A DNA stretch of 64,000 bases, taken from Pseudomonas entomophila (GTDB taxonomy: Bacteria > Pseudomonadota > Gammaproteobacteria > Pseudomonadales > Pseudomonadaceae). Where the stretch lies: the NCBI RefSeq assembly GCF_029193575.1, contig NZ_JARGCS010000036.1:62001-126000 (forward strand). Reading direction: 5' to 3'. Below are positions 1-10,419 of the stretch, piece by piece. The notes beneath the pieces were generated by a model. It made no database searches. It had not been told where the DNA came from and was given only the letters and a program-made list of their open reading frames with translations. The stretch's first letter is position 1. Each line of letters opens with the position of its first letter. The position numbers and the translations under genes are program-made.

Positions 1-321
1 GTTGCTGTCCAGTACTTCCAGCCATAGGCTGCCGCACACCACCCCGGCCAGGTGCTCCAGCAGCACGCTGATACGGTCGCTTTCCGGCAGCTCGACGAAG
101 CCACCCCGGGCCCACTGGCGCGGGAAGATCAGCCGCTCGAAGCGCAGCTCACGCATCAACCGCTCGGCGCCGCCCTCCTCGCTGCAGACGAACTCGGCAC
201 AGGCGCTCTGCGGCTTGCCCTTGGCATAGCCAGCGATGCCCAGCAGGGCCGCGTGTTCGCTGATTTCGGCGCAGACCTCGCCCTCGAAGCCGGGGCGGCA
301 ATGCATGAACAGGGTATTCAT
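1..321 (-). CDS. rlmM: 23S rRNA (cytidine-2498 2'-O) methyltransferase RlmM, N-terminal part (cut by window edge)
   Basis: The reading frame starts at an ATG (complement of 319-321) and stays open for 107 codons to base 1, so only the N-terminus is visible. The product begins MNTLFMHCRPGFEGE, which I recognise as the start of pseudomonad RlmM (YgdE), an S-adenosylmethionine-dependent enzyme that 2'-O-methylates C2498 of 23S rRNA. This part is the N-terminal substrate-binding region; the Rossmann-like methyltransferase domain lies outside the window. The gene diverges from acnA over a gap of 218 bp in which I recognise no specific operator. The call rests on the N-terminus only. Confidence 0.8.
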   Translation of the reverse strand, partial: MNTLFMHCRPGFEGEVCAEISEHAALLGIAGYAKGKPQSACAEFVCSEEGGAERLMRELRFERLIFPRQWARGGFVELPESDRISVLLEHLAGVVCGSLWLEVLDSN

Positions 322-539
322 TTCTCACTCCACATCACTGGCGCAGGTGCCGCCAGGGCGGCGAATGATAAAGGAAGATCGGAACCTGCGACACGTCCCA
401 CCGGTCCAGAACAAGGTCGGGCCGGCCAAACCGGTCTAACCTGACGTTTCAGCCAGGCCCGTGCCGTGCGGGCCGATACAGAGCGGTGACACCGACGGGC
501 GCGCAGCACCGTCGGGCACCGGCGCAGAAGGAGTTGGCA

Positions 540-3284
<2,745 letters not shown>

Positions 3285-3302
3285 AGCGCCTGGGCGTTCA
3301 GC

Positions 3303-3383
3303 GCGGGGCAAGTCCGCCCGGGTACACCGTTGAATGTGAACACAGCGGGGTACCTGTGGGAGCGGCGATCCGACTTGCCCCGC
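3303..3383. repeat. REP pair in inverted orientation
   Basis: GCGGGGCAAGTC at 3303-3314 is mirrored by GACTTGCCCCGC at 3372-3383. The right copy carries the longer variant with GCGGCGATCC before the core. This is the putida-type repetitive extragenic palindrome, placed between acnA and the next gene, where such pairs often stabilise or end transcripts. Confidence 0.8.
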
Positions 3384-3445
3384 GATGGCCTCACCGACGA
3401 ACGGCGATTAGAATCCCGGCGGACCGTCTGCCGAATGGAATGCCA

Positions 3446-4222
3446 ATGTCCCGCCCCCACTGGATCACCCTGCTCCTGCTCACGCTCGGATACCTGCTGG
3501 CCCTCGCCCATGGCAGCCTGGCCCCGACCACCCTCCCCGCCTTCTTCGCCCTGCTCGTCGCCGGCCTGCTGGTGCGCCACCAACCCCGCTGGCAGCAGGC
3601 ACTGGGCCACGCCTCGTTCATCGTCCTGGCCCTCGCCCTGACCCAGCACTGGCTGCCCGGTTTCCAGGGCGCCAAGGTGATCGACAAGGCCGTGTTCAGC
3701 GAAGGCGCCGTACCCTTCACGATGTACCTGAATCTCGACAAGCCGCTTATTGGCTTCTGGCTGCTGCTGGCCTGCCCGTGGCTGCTGGTCTTGTCCCGTC
3801 GCGGTGGGCTGACGCGCCTGGGGCTGATCCTGCCGCTGACGCTGCTCGCCTGCCTGGGAGGAGCCTGGTCGCTGGGCATGGTGGCCTGGGCACCGAAATG
3901 GCCGGAACAGTCCTGGCTGTGGATGCTCAATAACCTGCTGCTGGTCAGCCTGACCGAGGAGCTGCTGTTCCGCGGCTACATACAGGGCGGCCTGCAACGC
4001 CTGTTCGGCCACCCAGGCCTGGCGCTAGTGGCGGCCGCCCTGCTGTTTGGGCTGGCCCACCTGGACGCAGGCTGGCAGTGGTTCTACCTGGCCAGCCTGG
4101 CCGGCATTGGCTACGGCCTGGCCTACCGCCACGGCGGTTTGGCCGCTGCGGTGCTGTGCCACTTCCTGGTCAACCTGATGCATTTCGCTGCGTTCACCTA
4201 TCCGATGCTGTCCCCCTCCTGA
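3446..4222 (+). CDS. CPBP family intramembrane metalloprotease (CAAX protease/Abi)
   Basis: This is a 258-residue, very hydrophobic protein with about seven or eight membrane segments. The family signature is present: EELLFRG (two glutamates and an arginine, near residues 173-179) followed by a histidine in LLFGLAHLD. In Rce1-like CPBP proteases these residues form the intramembrane catalytic site. Bacterial members process peptides or act in bacteriocin self-immunity, but most, including this one, have no known substrate. The start at 3446 gives MSRPHWITLLLL with a hydrophobic N-terminus; the ribosome site is weak (ATGGAA), and earlier in-frame starts would run into the REP sequence. No partner gene is adjacent. 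Confidence 0.8.
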   Translation: MSRPHWITLLLLTLGYLLALAHGSLAPTTLPAFFALLVAGLLVRHQPRWQQALGHASFIVLALALTQHWLPGFQGAKVIDKAVFSEGAVPFTMYLNLDKPLIGFWLLLACPWLLVLSRRGGLTRLGLILPLTLLACLGGAWSLGMVAWAPKWPEQSWLWMLNNLLLVSLTEELLFRGYIQGGLQRLFGHPGLALVAAALLFGLAHLDAGWQWFYLASLAGIGYGLAYRHGGLAAAVLCHFLVNLMHFAAFTYPMLSPS

Positions 4223-4360
4223 ACAAACGGCCATCATGGGCCTGCCGTCATAATCGCTTGAAAACTGAAACATTGACGGCAAAACACTCGAACAAGCGCG
4301 CGCCTAGTGCATGGAGGCGGGGTGCGCCTTGCGCCAGGTCAAGCACATTTAAATATTCAT

Positions 4361-4387
4361 TCAATAAAAGCAGGGGCTTGCCGATAC
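4361..4387 (+). promoter_or_regulatory. Flagellar sigma factor (FliA, sigma-28) promoter for the energy-taxis receptor
   Basis: TCAA at 4361-4364, a 15-bp spacer, then GCCGATAC at 4380-4387. The -10 matches the FliA consensus GCCGATAA at seven of eight bases, and TCAA is a common pseudomonad form of the TAAA -35. The inferred transcription start lies about 25 bases before the ATG at 4418. FliA control of aer-2 has been reported in P. putida, as I recall, which agrees with this site. Confidence 0.75.
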
Positions 4388-4417
4388 CTGTCGAAAGCCT
4401 TGCGGATTGAGCAGCCA

Positions 4418-5983
4418 ATGCGTAACAACCAACCGATTACCCAGAGAGAACGGACTTTCCCTGCCCAGCAGCGGTTGATCTCCACGACCAACGCCAAAGG
4501 CGTGATCACCTATTGCAACGATGCCTTCATCGAGATCAGCGGCTTCTCCCGCGAGGAGCTGAACGGCGCGCCGCACAACCTGGTGCGCCACCCTGACGTG
4601 CCATCGGCAGTGTTCGCCCACATGTGGCAAACCCTCAAGCAGGGCCAGCCTTGGATGGGCATCGTCAAGAACCGCTGCAAGTCGGGCGACCATTACTGGG
4701 TCAACGCCTACGTCACCCCGATCTTCGAAAATAACCAGGTCGTCGGCTTCGAGTCGGTGCGGGTCAAGCCAACCGCCGAGCAGATCCGCCGCGCCGAAGC
4801 CTTGTACCAGCGCCTCAACCAGGGCAAGCCCGCAGTGCCGCGTCGCGATAAATGGCTGCCGGTGCTGCAAGACTGGCTGCCGTTCATCCTGATCAGCCAG
4901 GTCGGCTTCCTGATCGGCAACTGGCTAGGCCACTCCTGGGGCTTTGCCCTGGCCGCCGCCCTCTCGGTACCGTTGGGCCTGCTCGGCCTGAGCTGGCAGC
5001 AGCGCGGCCTCAAGCGCCTGCTGCGCCTGGCTGAACAGACCACCTCCGACCCGCTGATCGCGCAGATGTTCACCGACAGCCGTGGCGTGCAGGCACGCCT
5101 GGAAATGGCCATGCTCAGCCAGGAATCGCGCCTGAAGACCTGCCTGACCCGTCTGCAGGATAGCGCCGAACACCTGAGCGAGCAGGCGCGCCAGTCCGAT
5201 GAACTAGCGCACAAGAGCTCCTCGGGCCTGGAGCGCCAGCGCGTGGAGACCGAGCAGGTAGCCGCCGCAGTCAACCAGATGGCGGCCACCACCCAGGAAG
5301 TGGCCAACCACGTGCAGCGCACCGCCGACGCTACCCAGGAAGCCAACCGCCTGACCAGCGAAGGCCGGCAGATCGCCGGGGAAACCCGCGAGGCCATCTC
5401 GCGCTTGTCCACCGCGGTCGGCCAGACCGGGCAGACCGTCACCCAGCTGGCCAAGGACAGCGACGAGATCGGCGGCGTGGTCGACGTGATCAAGGGCATT
5501 GCCGACCAAACCAACCTGCTGGCGCTCAACGCCGCCATCGAAGCGGCCCGTGCCGGCGAGATGGGCCGTGGCTTTGCCGTGGTCGCCGATGAAGTCCGCC
5601 AACTGGCCCAGCGCACCGCCGAGTCCACTGGGCAGATCCACACCTTGATCGCCAAGCTGCAACAGACCGCCAACAACGCGGTGCAGACCATGGAAACCGG
5701 CCATCGCCAAGCCCAGGAAGGCGTCGAGCGGGTGATGCAGGCCGACCAGGCACTGGTGGGTATCAGCGAGGCCGTGGCGCACATCACCGACATGGCCACG
5801 CAGATCGCCGCCGCCACCGAGGAACAGACCGCGGTGGCCGACGAGATCAGCCGCAATATCAGCACCATCGCCGACCTGGCCGACCAGACCGCCGAACAGG
5901 CCCAGCACTCGGCGCAGCTCAGCGAGGAGCTGACGAGCACGGCCGGCACCCAGTACTCGCTGGTGGAGCGGTTCAACCGCTGA
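4418..5983 (+). CDS. aer-2: Aer-type energy/aerotaxis receptor (PAS-methyl-accepting chemotaxis protein)
   Basis: This 521-residue receptor has an N-terminal PAS domain (about 10-115, with the Aer-like stretch FSREELNGAPHNLVRHPDVP), where Aer proteins bind FAD. A hydrophobic hairpin follows at about 153-193 with almost no periplasmic loop, then a cytoplasmic signalling domain whose tip contains ADQTNLLALNAAIEAARAGE. It should sense redox state or respiration from the cytoplasm and signal through CheW/CheA. The ATG at 4418 (MRNNQPITQRE) matches Aer starts. The gene lies just downstream of acnA and the CPBP gene, the position I remember for P. putida aer-2, and is followed by a REP pair. The symbol is assigned by context and similarity. 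Confidence 0.85.
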   Translation: MRNNQPITQRERTFPAQQRLISTTNAKGVITYCNDAFIEISGFSREELNGAPHNLVRHPDVPSAVFAHMWQTLKQGQPWMGIVKNRCKSGDHYWVNAYVTPIFENNQVVGFESVRVKPTAEQIRRAEALYQRLNQGKPAVPRRDKWLPVLQDWLPFILISQVGFLIGNWLGHSWGFALAAALSVPLGLLGLSWQQRGLKRLLRLAEQTTSDPLIAQMFTDSRGVQARLEMAMLSQESRLKTCLTRLQDSAEHLSEQARQSDELAHKSSSGLERQRVETEQVAAAVNQMAATTQEVANHVQRTADATQEANRLTSEGRQIAGETREAISRLSTAVGQTGQTVTQLAKDSDEIGGVVDVIKGIADQTNLLALNAAIEAARAGEMGRGFAVVADEVRQLAQRTAESTGQIHTLIAKLQQTANNAVQTMETGHRQAQEGVERVMQADQALVGISEAVAHITDMATQIAAATEEQTAVADEISRNISTIADLADQTAEQAQHSAQLSEELTSTAGTQYSLVERFNR

Positions 5984-5986
5984 ACG

Positions 5987-6072
5987 CATCGCGGGGCAAG
6001 CCCGCTCCTACCAACACCGGGCCGCTCATGAAAACGATGCGGTCCTTGTAGGAGCGGGCATGCCCCGCGATG
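5987..6072. repeat. REP pair in inverted orientation
   Basis: CATCGCGGGGCAAGCCCGC at the left (arm 5987-6011) is mirrored at 6048-6072 with one mismatch across 25 bases. It sits between the convergent aer-2 and pseudouridine synthase genes and probably serves as their shared 3' boundary. Confidence 0.85.
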
Positions 6073-6084
6073 GACTCCCCTCGT

Positions 6085-6969
6085 TCACCACTCCAGTTGC
6101 AATCGACTCTCGAAGTACCGCTCCTCCCCCGTAAGCGGGTCGCTGAAGCGCAAACTCTGCGCCAGCAACTTCAACGGCCGCGTGTAATCGTCCTGTTGGT
6201 CACGCAGCACCGGGTAGAACGGATCGTTGCAGATCCCTGCCCCCAACGCGGCCATGTGCACCCGCAACTGGTGGGTCTTGCCGGTCACCGGCGACAGCCC
6301 ATAGCGCCACAGCTCACCGTTGGTCTCCAGCACCTGCGCCAGGGTCTCGCTGTTGGCGGCCCCTTCCACCTCGTGCATGCGGAAGAACGGCTCGCCATGT
6401 TCGAGCCGGCTCTTGTGCACCAGCGGAAATGCCCGCTCCGGCAGCGCAGCGGCGATGGCCTGGTAACGCTTGTCGATACGCCGCTCGGGGAACAGCCGCT
6501 GGTAAGCGCCGCGGCTCTGCGGGTTGGCGGAAAACAGCACCAGGCCCGCCGTGTGCCGGTCGATGCGGTGCAGCGGCACCAGATGCGGGTTGTCCAAACG
6601 ACGGATGAGGCGGCGCAGCAGGGTTTGCTCGACATATTCGCCAGTGGGTGTTACCGGCAGGAAATGCGGTTTGTCGGCCACCACCAGGTGCTCGTCGATG
6701 TGCCGGATCGCTTCATGCACCGGGATCGGCTTCTCGTCCGGCACCTCGCGAAAGTAATGCAGGCGCATGCCCCGTCGATACGCCAGCCCCGCCACGACCG
6801 GCTGGCCCTGGGCATCGAGCACCCGCCCGCGGGCGAAGCGATCGAGCCACTGCTCTCGGCCCACGGCCTTGAAGTAATCGCACAGGCAATCGAGCACCGT
6901 CGCCCAGTTGCCGGGCGGCAGGCAGACCGTGCTGGCTTGCTGATGAGCGGGATCGAAAGGCGTGGTCAT
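6085..6969 (-). CDS. RluA-family pseudouridine synthase
   Basis: A 294-residue enzyme that isomerises specific uridines in structured RNA to pseudouridine. The catalytic motif HRIDRHTAGLVLF is clear, with the aspartate in HRIDR as nucleophile. GKTHQLRVHMAALG near the C-terminus is the RluA-family RNA-binding and uracil-stacking motif. No N-terminal S4 domain is evident, as in RluA itself. The target (tRNA position 32, 23S U746 or other) cannot be read from sequence alone. I start at the ATG complementing 6967-6969 (MTTPFDPAHQ); a longer frame would begin within the gene downstream of the LexA box. Its start lies 47 bp after the end of the preceding minus-strand gene, so the two may be co-transcribed. 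Confidence 0.88.
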   Translation of the reverse strand: MTTPFDPAHQQASTVCLPPGNWATVLDCLCDYFKAVGREQWLDRFARGRVLDAQGQPVVAGLAYRRGMRLHYFREVPDEKPIPVHEAIRHIDEHLVVADKPHFLPVTPTGEYVEQTLLRRLIRRLDNPHLVPLHRIDRHTAGLVLFSANPQSRGAYQRLFPERRIDKRYQAIAAALPERAFPLVHKSRLEHGEPFFRMHEVEGAANSETLAQVLETNGELWRYGLSPVTGKTHQLRVHMAALGAGICNDPFYPVLRDQQDDYTRPLKLLAQSLRFSDPLTGEERYFESRLQLEW

Positions 6970-7016
6970 GGCGGGCTCGGGTATCAAAGGGGGCATTATC
7001 CCCGATGCCTGACAGG

Positions 7017-7325
7017 TCAACCAGCCTCGGAAGCCATCTCGCTACGCGCCTTGAGCCAGCGCAACACCTGCACCGCGTCCCAGCGACTGGGGTCGTAGAG
7101 GGCGTAGACCAGCCCTTGGTAGCCAACCACGTCCAGCGGCCGGTGATAGCCGGCACGCTGGAACAGCGCTTCGATCTCGGCGAAGCAGGTATTGAAGTGG
7201 ACTTTGCCGAACGGCGTGCGCTCGTCCGTGACCAGGCCTTCAAGGCGCAGTTCCACCACGGCGTCGAGCACCTGCGCGGGTGCCATGCGGTTGATGCTGT
7301 ACTTCAATTGCTCGACATTGAGCAT
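7017..7325 (-). CDS. Small conserved protein of unknown function under a LexA box
   Basis: A 102-residue soluble protein (MLNVEQLKYSINRM...) that I do not recognise. It has no signal peptide, no membrane segment and no cysteine cluster; aromatic and charged residues are spread through it (GYHRPLDVVGYQGLVYALYD). A good ribosome site (GAGGTG) precedes the ATG. The main clue is regulatory: a near-perfect LexA operator lies 15 bases upstream of the start and overlaps the -10 of a sigma-70 promoter, so the gene is probably induced by DNA damage. The pseudouridine synthase lies 47 bp downstream and could be read through. Function is unknown; a role in the SOS response is inference. Confidence 0.75.
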   Translation of the reverse strand: MLNVEQLKYSINRMAPAQVLDAVVELRLEGLVTDERTPFGKVHFNTCFAEIEALFQRAGYHRPLDVVGYQGLVYALYDPSRWDAVQVLRWLKARSEMASEAG

Positions 7326-7340
7326 CGCTCACCTCGAATA

Positions 7341-7356
7341 CTGTATCCATATACAG
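7341..7356 (-). promoter_or_regulatory. LexA (SOS) operator overlapping a sigma-70 promoter
   Basis: CTGTATCCATATACAG fits the gamma-proteobacterial LexA box CTG-N10-CAG with an AT-rich core, and the flanking TA extends the match. On the minus strand it overlaps a promoter with -35 TTGACG (complement of 7379-7384), an 18-bp spacer and -10 TATGCT (complement of 7355-7360), so bound LexA should block transcription of the 102-residue gene. Confidence 0.85.
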
Positions 7357-7384
7357 CATACGGAGTGGCTTCGGCCGCCGTCAA

Positions 7385-7816
7385 TCAACAGATACCCGGC
7401 AGGTAGCCGGTGCCCCGCCGCACCGTCAGGGTCTGGCGCCGTGGCGCATCGACCGAGACGGCCAGGTGCACCCAGCGGTCGAACTCGAGGATCAGCTGGT
7501 CGAACATCAAGGGGCTGGCGTCGATGCGCCGCGCCAGTTCGCGCGGGGTCAGGCCCACCGCCGAGAAGTCCGCGGCCAGGCCGCGCTGATGGGCGCTGTC
7601 GGGCGAGCCGCCAACCCGGCGGTTGACCTCGGGGCAGCGATAGCCGCTGCTCACCAGAATCGGTGCGCCCACCAAGCTGCGCACCTGTTCGAGGGCCTGG
7701 CACACCAGCACCAGGTTGGCCTGAGCGGTCGCGTCAGGGTGGTTGTCCAGGCCGTCGCGCGCAGCCAACTGCGAGGCGGTCATTTCTTCGAGTGTGAAAT
7801 GCGGTGTGAGGTGCAT
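7385..7816 (-). CDS. Zinc D,D-peptidase of family M15A (phage lysozyme-like, D-Ala-D-Ala carboxypeptidase fold)
   Basis: A 143-residue protein starting MHLTPHFTLEEMTAS, typical of the peptidase_M15_3 family. SSGYRCPEVNRRVGG, the zinc-site region SAHQRGLAADF (histidine and aspartate ligands) and WVHLAVS (last histidine ligand) are all present. Family members cut D-alanyl bonds in peptidoglycan cross-bridges. Many are phage endolysins or tail proteins, but no phage genes surround this one. It has no signal peptide, so reaching peptidoglycan would need a holin or lysis, or the substrate is not murein. A good ribosome site (GAGCTC) precedes the ATG. The promoter of the LexA-controlled gene lies directly after its stop codon. 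Confidence 0.8.
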   Translation of the reverse strand: MHLTPHFTLEEMTASQLAARDGLDNHPDATAQANLVLVCQALEQVRSLVGAPILVSSGYRCPEVNRRVGGSPDSAHQRGLAADFSAVGLTPRELARRIDASPLMFDQLILEFDRWVHLAVSVDAPRRQTLTVRRGTGYLPGIC

Positions 7817-7911
7817 GGAAAGAGCTCCTGGCGAGTGAACGGGCCCGGTCCGTCAAGACCGGCCCCACATCATCGACCAGGCACCCCGTGCGTAGGCTGA
7901 GGGAAAGCCCC

Positions 7912-8148
7912 TCAACGGAGGAACGCCACCACCTGCTCGGCCTCGAACGGCCAGGCCAGTTCGGCACCGTTGTCGCAGCGGCGCAGCACCGGGATGCTCA
8001 GCCCATAGCGCTCGAACAGCGCTTCACTGTCAGCGATGTCGACCAGTTCCACCAGCAGGCCGTGCTCGACGAAGGGCATCAGCATGGCCTCGGCGACTTC
8101 GCACAGGTGGCACCCCAAGGTGCCGAACAGTTGGCATTCAGGCAGCAT
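7912..8148 (-). CDS. Glutaredoxin-like (DUF836) protein
   Basis: A 78-residue protein with a thioredoxin-fold core and the redox motif GCHLCE (CxxC) near residues 12-17, followed by PVLRRCDNG, the cis-proline region of glutaredoxins. It most resembles the DUF836 glutaredoxin-like family, whose substrate is unknown. I start at the ATG complementing 8146-8148 because GGGAA precedes it at good spacing; a TTG six bases earlier is too close to that site. It lies between the M15 peptidase and the ammonium transporter on the same strand, with gaps of 95 and 68 bp. Confidence 0.78.
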   Translation of the reverse strand: MLPECQLFGTLGCHLCEVAEAMLMPFVEHGLLVELVDIADSEALFERYGLSIPVLRRCDNGAELAWPFEAEQVVAFLR

Positions 8149-8216
8149 GGACAATTCCCGCGTCAGCTCCAGAAGTGCTCATTCTAGGTCCACGCCGGAT
8201 ACCACGCATCTGTCGG

Positions 8217-9425
8217 TCAGTCCTGGCTGGTGGAACCGATGCGATGCACCGACAGGTCGGCCCCTTGGAACTCCTGCTCATGGCTCAGCCGCAGCCCATG
8301 CAGCGCCTTGACCAGCCCGTACACGGCGAAACCGCCGGCCAGCGCCACCAGCACACCGGCCAGGCTACCGAGCAACTGGCTGACCAAGCTGACGCCGCCC
8401 AGCCCGCCCAGCGCGGCCTGACCAAAGACGCCACAGGCGATACCACCCCACACCCCGCAGAGGCCGTGCAGCGGCCAGACACCGAGCACGTCATCGATTT
8501 TCCAGCGGTTCTGCGAGGCGGTGAAGCACCAGACGAACAGCGCCCCGGCCACCAATCCGGTGGCCAACGCACCGATCGGGTGCATCAGGTCGGAGCCCGC
8601 GCAAACCGCCACCAACCCAGCCAACGGGCCGTTGTGCAGGAAGCCCGGGTCGTTGCGCCCCACCGCCAGGGCCGCCAGGGTCCCACCGACCATCGCCATC
8701 AGCGAGTTGATCGCCACCAGCCCGCTAACCCCTTGCAGGGTCTGGGCGCTCATGACGTTGAAACCGAACCAGCCGATAATCAGGATCCACGAGCCCAGCG
8801 CCAGGAACGGGATGCTCGACGGTGCGAACGCCACCAACCGGCCCTCGCGGTAGCGCCCGCGGCGCTCGCCGAGCAGCAGCACCGCCGCCAGCGCCAGCCA
8901 GCCGCCCATGGCGTGCACCACCACGGAGCCGGCGAAATCATGGAACGGCGCGCCAAAACGCGCCTGCAGCCAGCCTTGCAGGCCAAAGTTTCCGTTCCAT
9001 ACCAAGCCTTCGAAGAACGGGTAGACGAACGCCACGATCAACGCCGTGGCGCACAGTTGCGGAGCGAACCGCGCGCGCTCGGCGATACCGCCGGAGATGA
9101 TCGCCGGGATCGCCGCGGCGAACGTCAGCAGGAAGAAGCACTTGACCAGCGCGTAGCCGTGGTCGGCGGCCAGTACCGTGGCCGGCTGGAGGAAGTTCAC
9201 GCCATAGGCGACCCAGTAGCCGATGAAGAAGTACACCAGCGCCGAGACCGCAAAGTCGCTGAGGATCTTGCACAGGGCGTTGACCTGGTTCTTGTGCCGT
9301 ACGGTGCCGACCTCCAGGAAGGCGAAGCCGGCGTGCATGGCCAGGACCAGAATGGCCCCCATGAGGATGAACAGGGTGTTGGAGCCGTGGACGAGAGCGT
9401 CCATCGCGCTTTGCGTGTTTTCCAT
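8217..9425 (-). CDS. Ammonium transporter (Amt/MEP/Rh family)
   Basis: This 402-residue inner-membrane protein has about eleven membrane helices and carries ammonium or ammonia. Amt hallmarks are visible: HDFAGSVVVHAMGG supplies the conserved aspartate and first pore histidine, WPLHGLCGVWGG supplies the second pore histidine, and GFAFLEVGTVRHKNQVN is the usual N-terminal signature. It is close in length to AmtB, but no glnK gene is adjacent. I found no sigma-54 promoter in the 302-bp upstream region, so it may be a second, differently regulated Amt. The start is the ATG at 9425 (MENTQSAMDALV). Confidence 0.92.
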   Translation of the reverse strand: MENTQSAMDALVHGSNTLFILMGAILVLAMHAGFAFLEVGTVRHKNQVNALCKILSDFAVSALVYFFIGYWVAYGVNFLQPATVLAADHGYALVKCFFLLTFAAAIPAIISGGIAERARFAPQLCATALIVAFVYPFFEGLVWNGNFGLQGWLQARFGAPFHDFAGSVVVHAMGGWLALAAVLLLGERRGRYREGRLVAFAPSSIPFLALGSWILIIGWFGFNVMSAQTLQGVSGLVAINSLMAMVGGTLAALAVGRNDPGFLHNGPLAGLVAVCAGSDLMHPIGALATGLVAGALFVWCFTASQNRWKIDDVLGVWPLHGLCGVWGGIACGVFGQAALGGLGGVSLVSQLLGSLAGVLVALAGGFAVYGLVKALHGLRLSHEQEFQGADLSVHRIGSTSQD

Positions 9426-9727
9426 GGAATGGGCAGACCTGCTGAAAAGTGCACCAGGACAGTTCAAAAAGCAGTGCCCACGCACCTGTTCGGTGCTTTC
9501 CTGTCGTCCTGTCCCGGTGAACAAGGGCGACGGTGAGCGTTTTTTCTTGGGTTTGTCATGGATTGGGTTAAGGTTTATCGGTATCTGCCAAGGCCCTGCA
9601 CGAAATCGGCGCAGGCCAGGGCGTCTACGCCCCGGCAAGTAGCAAGGGCCGTACCAGCGACCTTGCACTGAACCTTCCGCAACGCCCATCACTCGAAATA
9701 GCCACACACACTCACAGGGAGAGGCCC
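9426..9727. other. Intergenic region between divergent amt and the DUF883 operon
   Basis: This 302-bp stretch contains no convincing ORF or terminator. I looked for an NtrC or sigma-54 site for the transporter and found none. The only recognisable element is the candidate AlgU promoter at its right end. Confidence 0.5.
9670..9697 (+). promoter_or_regulatory. Candidate AlgU (sigma-22/RpoE-type) promoter for the DUF883 operon
   Basis: GAACCT at 9670-9675, a 17-bp spacer and TCGAA at 9693-9697 resemble the RpoE/AlgU consensus GAACTT-N16/17-TCTGA, with one -35 mismatch and an imperfect -10. The predicted start is about 25 bases before the ATG at 9728. Envelope or osmotic stress control would suit the downstream genes, but the match is only moderate. 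Confidence 0.4.
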
Positions 9728-10042
9728 ATGGCCAGCAAATCGGCAAAGACTGCACAAGAGATATTGATGGCTGACTTCCAGGCCTTGGTACGCGACACCG
9801 AGAAGCTGCTCGCCGATACCGCCAACCTGGCCGGGGACCAGGCCGATGAACTGCGCGGCCAGATCCACGACCGCCTCGTGCAAGCCCGCGAAACCCTGCA
9901 ACTGACCCAGGACTCGGTGCGCGAACGTGGCCAGGCAGCCCTGGGCAGCGCCGAGCAATACGTGCAGGAGAACCCCTGGCAAGCGATCGGCATCGCCGCC
10001 GGCGTGGGCCTGCTGATCGGCCTGCTGGCCAATCGGCGCTGA
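9728..10042 (+). CDS. ElaB/YqjD/DUF883 family membrane-anchored protein
   Basis: A 104-residue protein: a long charged amphipathic helix (about 10-80) followed by one C-terminal membrane segment (AIGIAAGVGLLIGLLANRR), the tail-anchored layout of ElaB and YqjD. The conserved NPWQAIGIAAGVG motif is present. In E. coli, YqjD binds 70S and 100S ribosomes in stationary phase and tethers them to the inner membrane. The ribosome site AGGGAGAGG is strong. It heads a three-gene operon with YqjE-like and YqjK-like genes, the same order as E. coli yqjD-yqjE-yqjK. Confidence 0.85.
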   Translation: MASKSAKTAQEILMADFQALVRDTEKLLADTANLAGDQADELRGQIHDRLVQARETLQLTQDSVRERGQAALGSAEQYVQENPWQAIGIAAGVGLLIGLLANRR

Positions 10043-10050
10043 GGTCGCTC

Positions 10051-10419
10051 ATGGAAAACGATGCCATCGGCGCCTCGGGCAAACGCCTGGGCGCTGCCGT
10101 GCTCGGCATGCTGCACAGCCATATCGAACTGTTCGGCATCGAGCTGCAGGAACAGAAAGGCCGCACGCTGAGGCTGTTGTTGTTCGCGGGGTTGGCCCTG
10201 GTGTTCGCCTTGCTGCTGCTGACCGCACTGTCGGGGCTGTTGCTGGTGCTGCTGTGGGATAGCTACCGCCTGGCCGGCATCATCGGCCTTTGCGTGTTCT
10301 ACGGCGTCGCGGCGCTGTATTGCGGGCTGCGCTTGAAGGCGGCGGTGTTCGACGAGTCCTCGCCATTCAGCGCGACCCTCGAAGAACTGGCCAAGGATCG
10401 GGAGCGCCTGTTGCCATGA
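10051..10419 (+). CDS. Phage holin family protein, YqjE-like (DUF1469)
   Basis: A 122-residue inner-membrane protein with two strong membrane helices (about 46-72 and 75-95) flanked by an N-terminal amphipathic helix. This is the pattern of the YqjE/DUF1469 family, named after holins but chromosomally encoded and of unknown function. It begins 8 bp after the DUF883 gene and its TGA overlaps the next ATG (ATGA), so translation is coupled with the third gene. Confidence 0.8.
   Translation: MENDAIGASGKRLGAAVLGMLHSHIELFGIELQEQKGRTLRLLLFAGLALVFALLLLTALSGLLLVLLWDSYRLAGIIGLCVFYGVAALYCGLRLKAAVFDESSPFSATLEELAKDRERLLP

Noticed and set aside
486..539. An earlier ATG start for acnA
   Set aside because: The ribosome site and the conserved MPSLDSL start both point to 540.
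9426..9727. Sigma-54 promoter or NtrC site for the ammonium transporter
   Set aside because: Candidate GG/GC pairs did not have the ten-base spacing with matching flanks.
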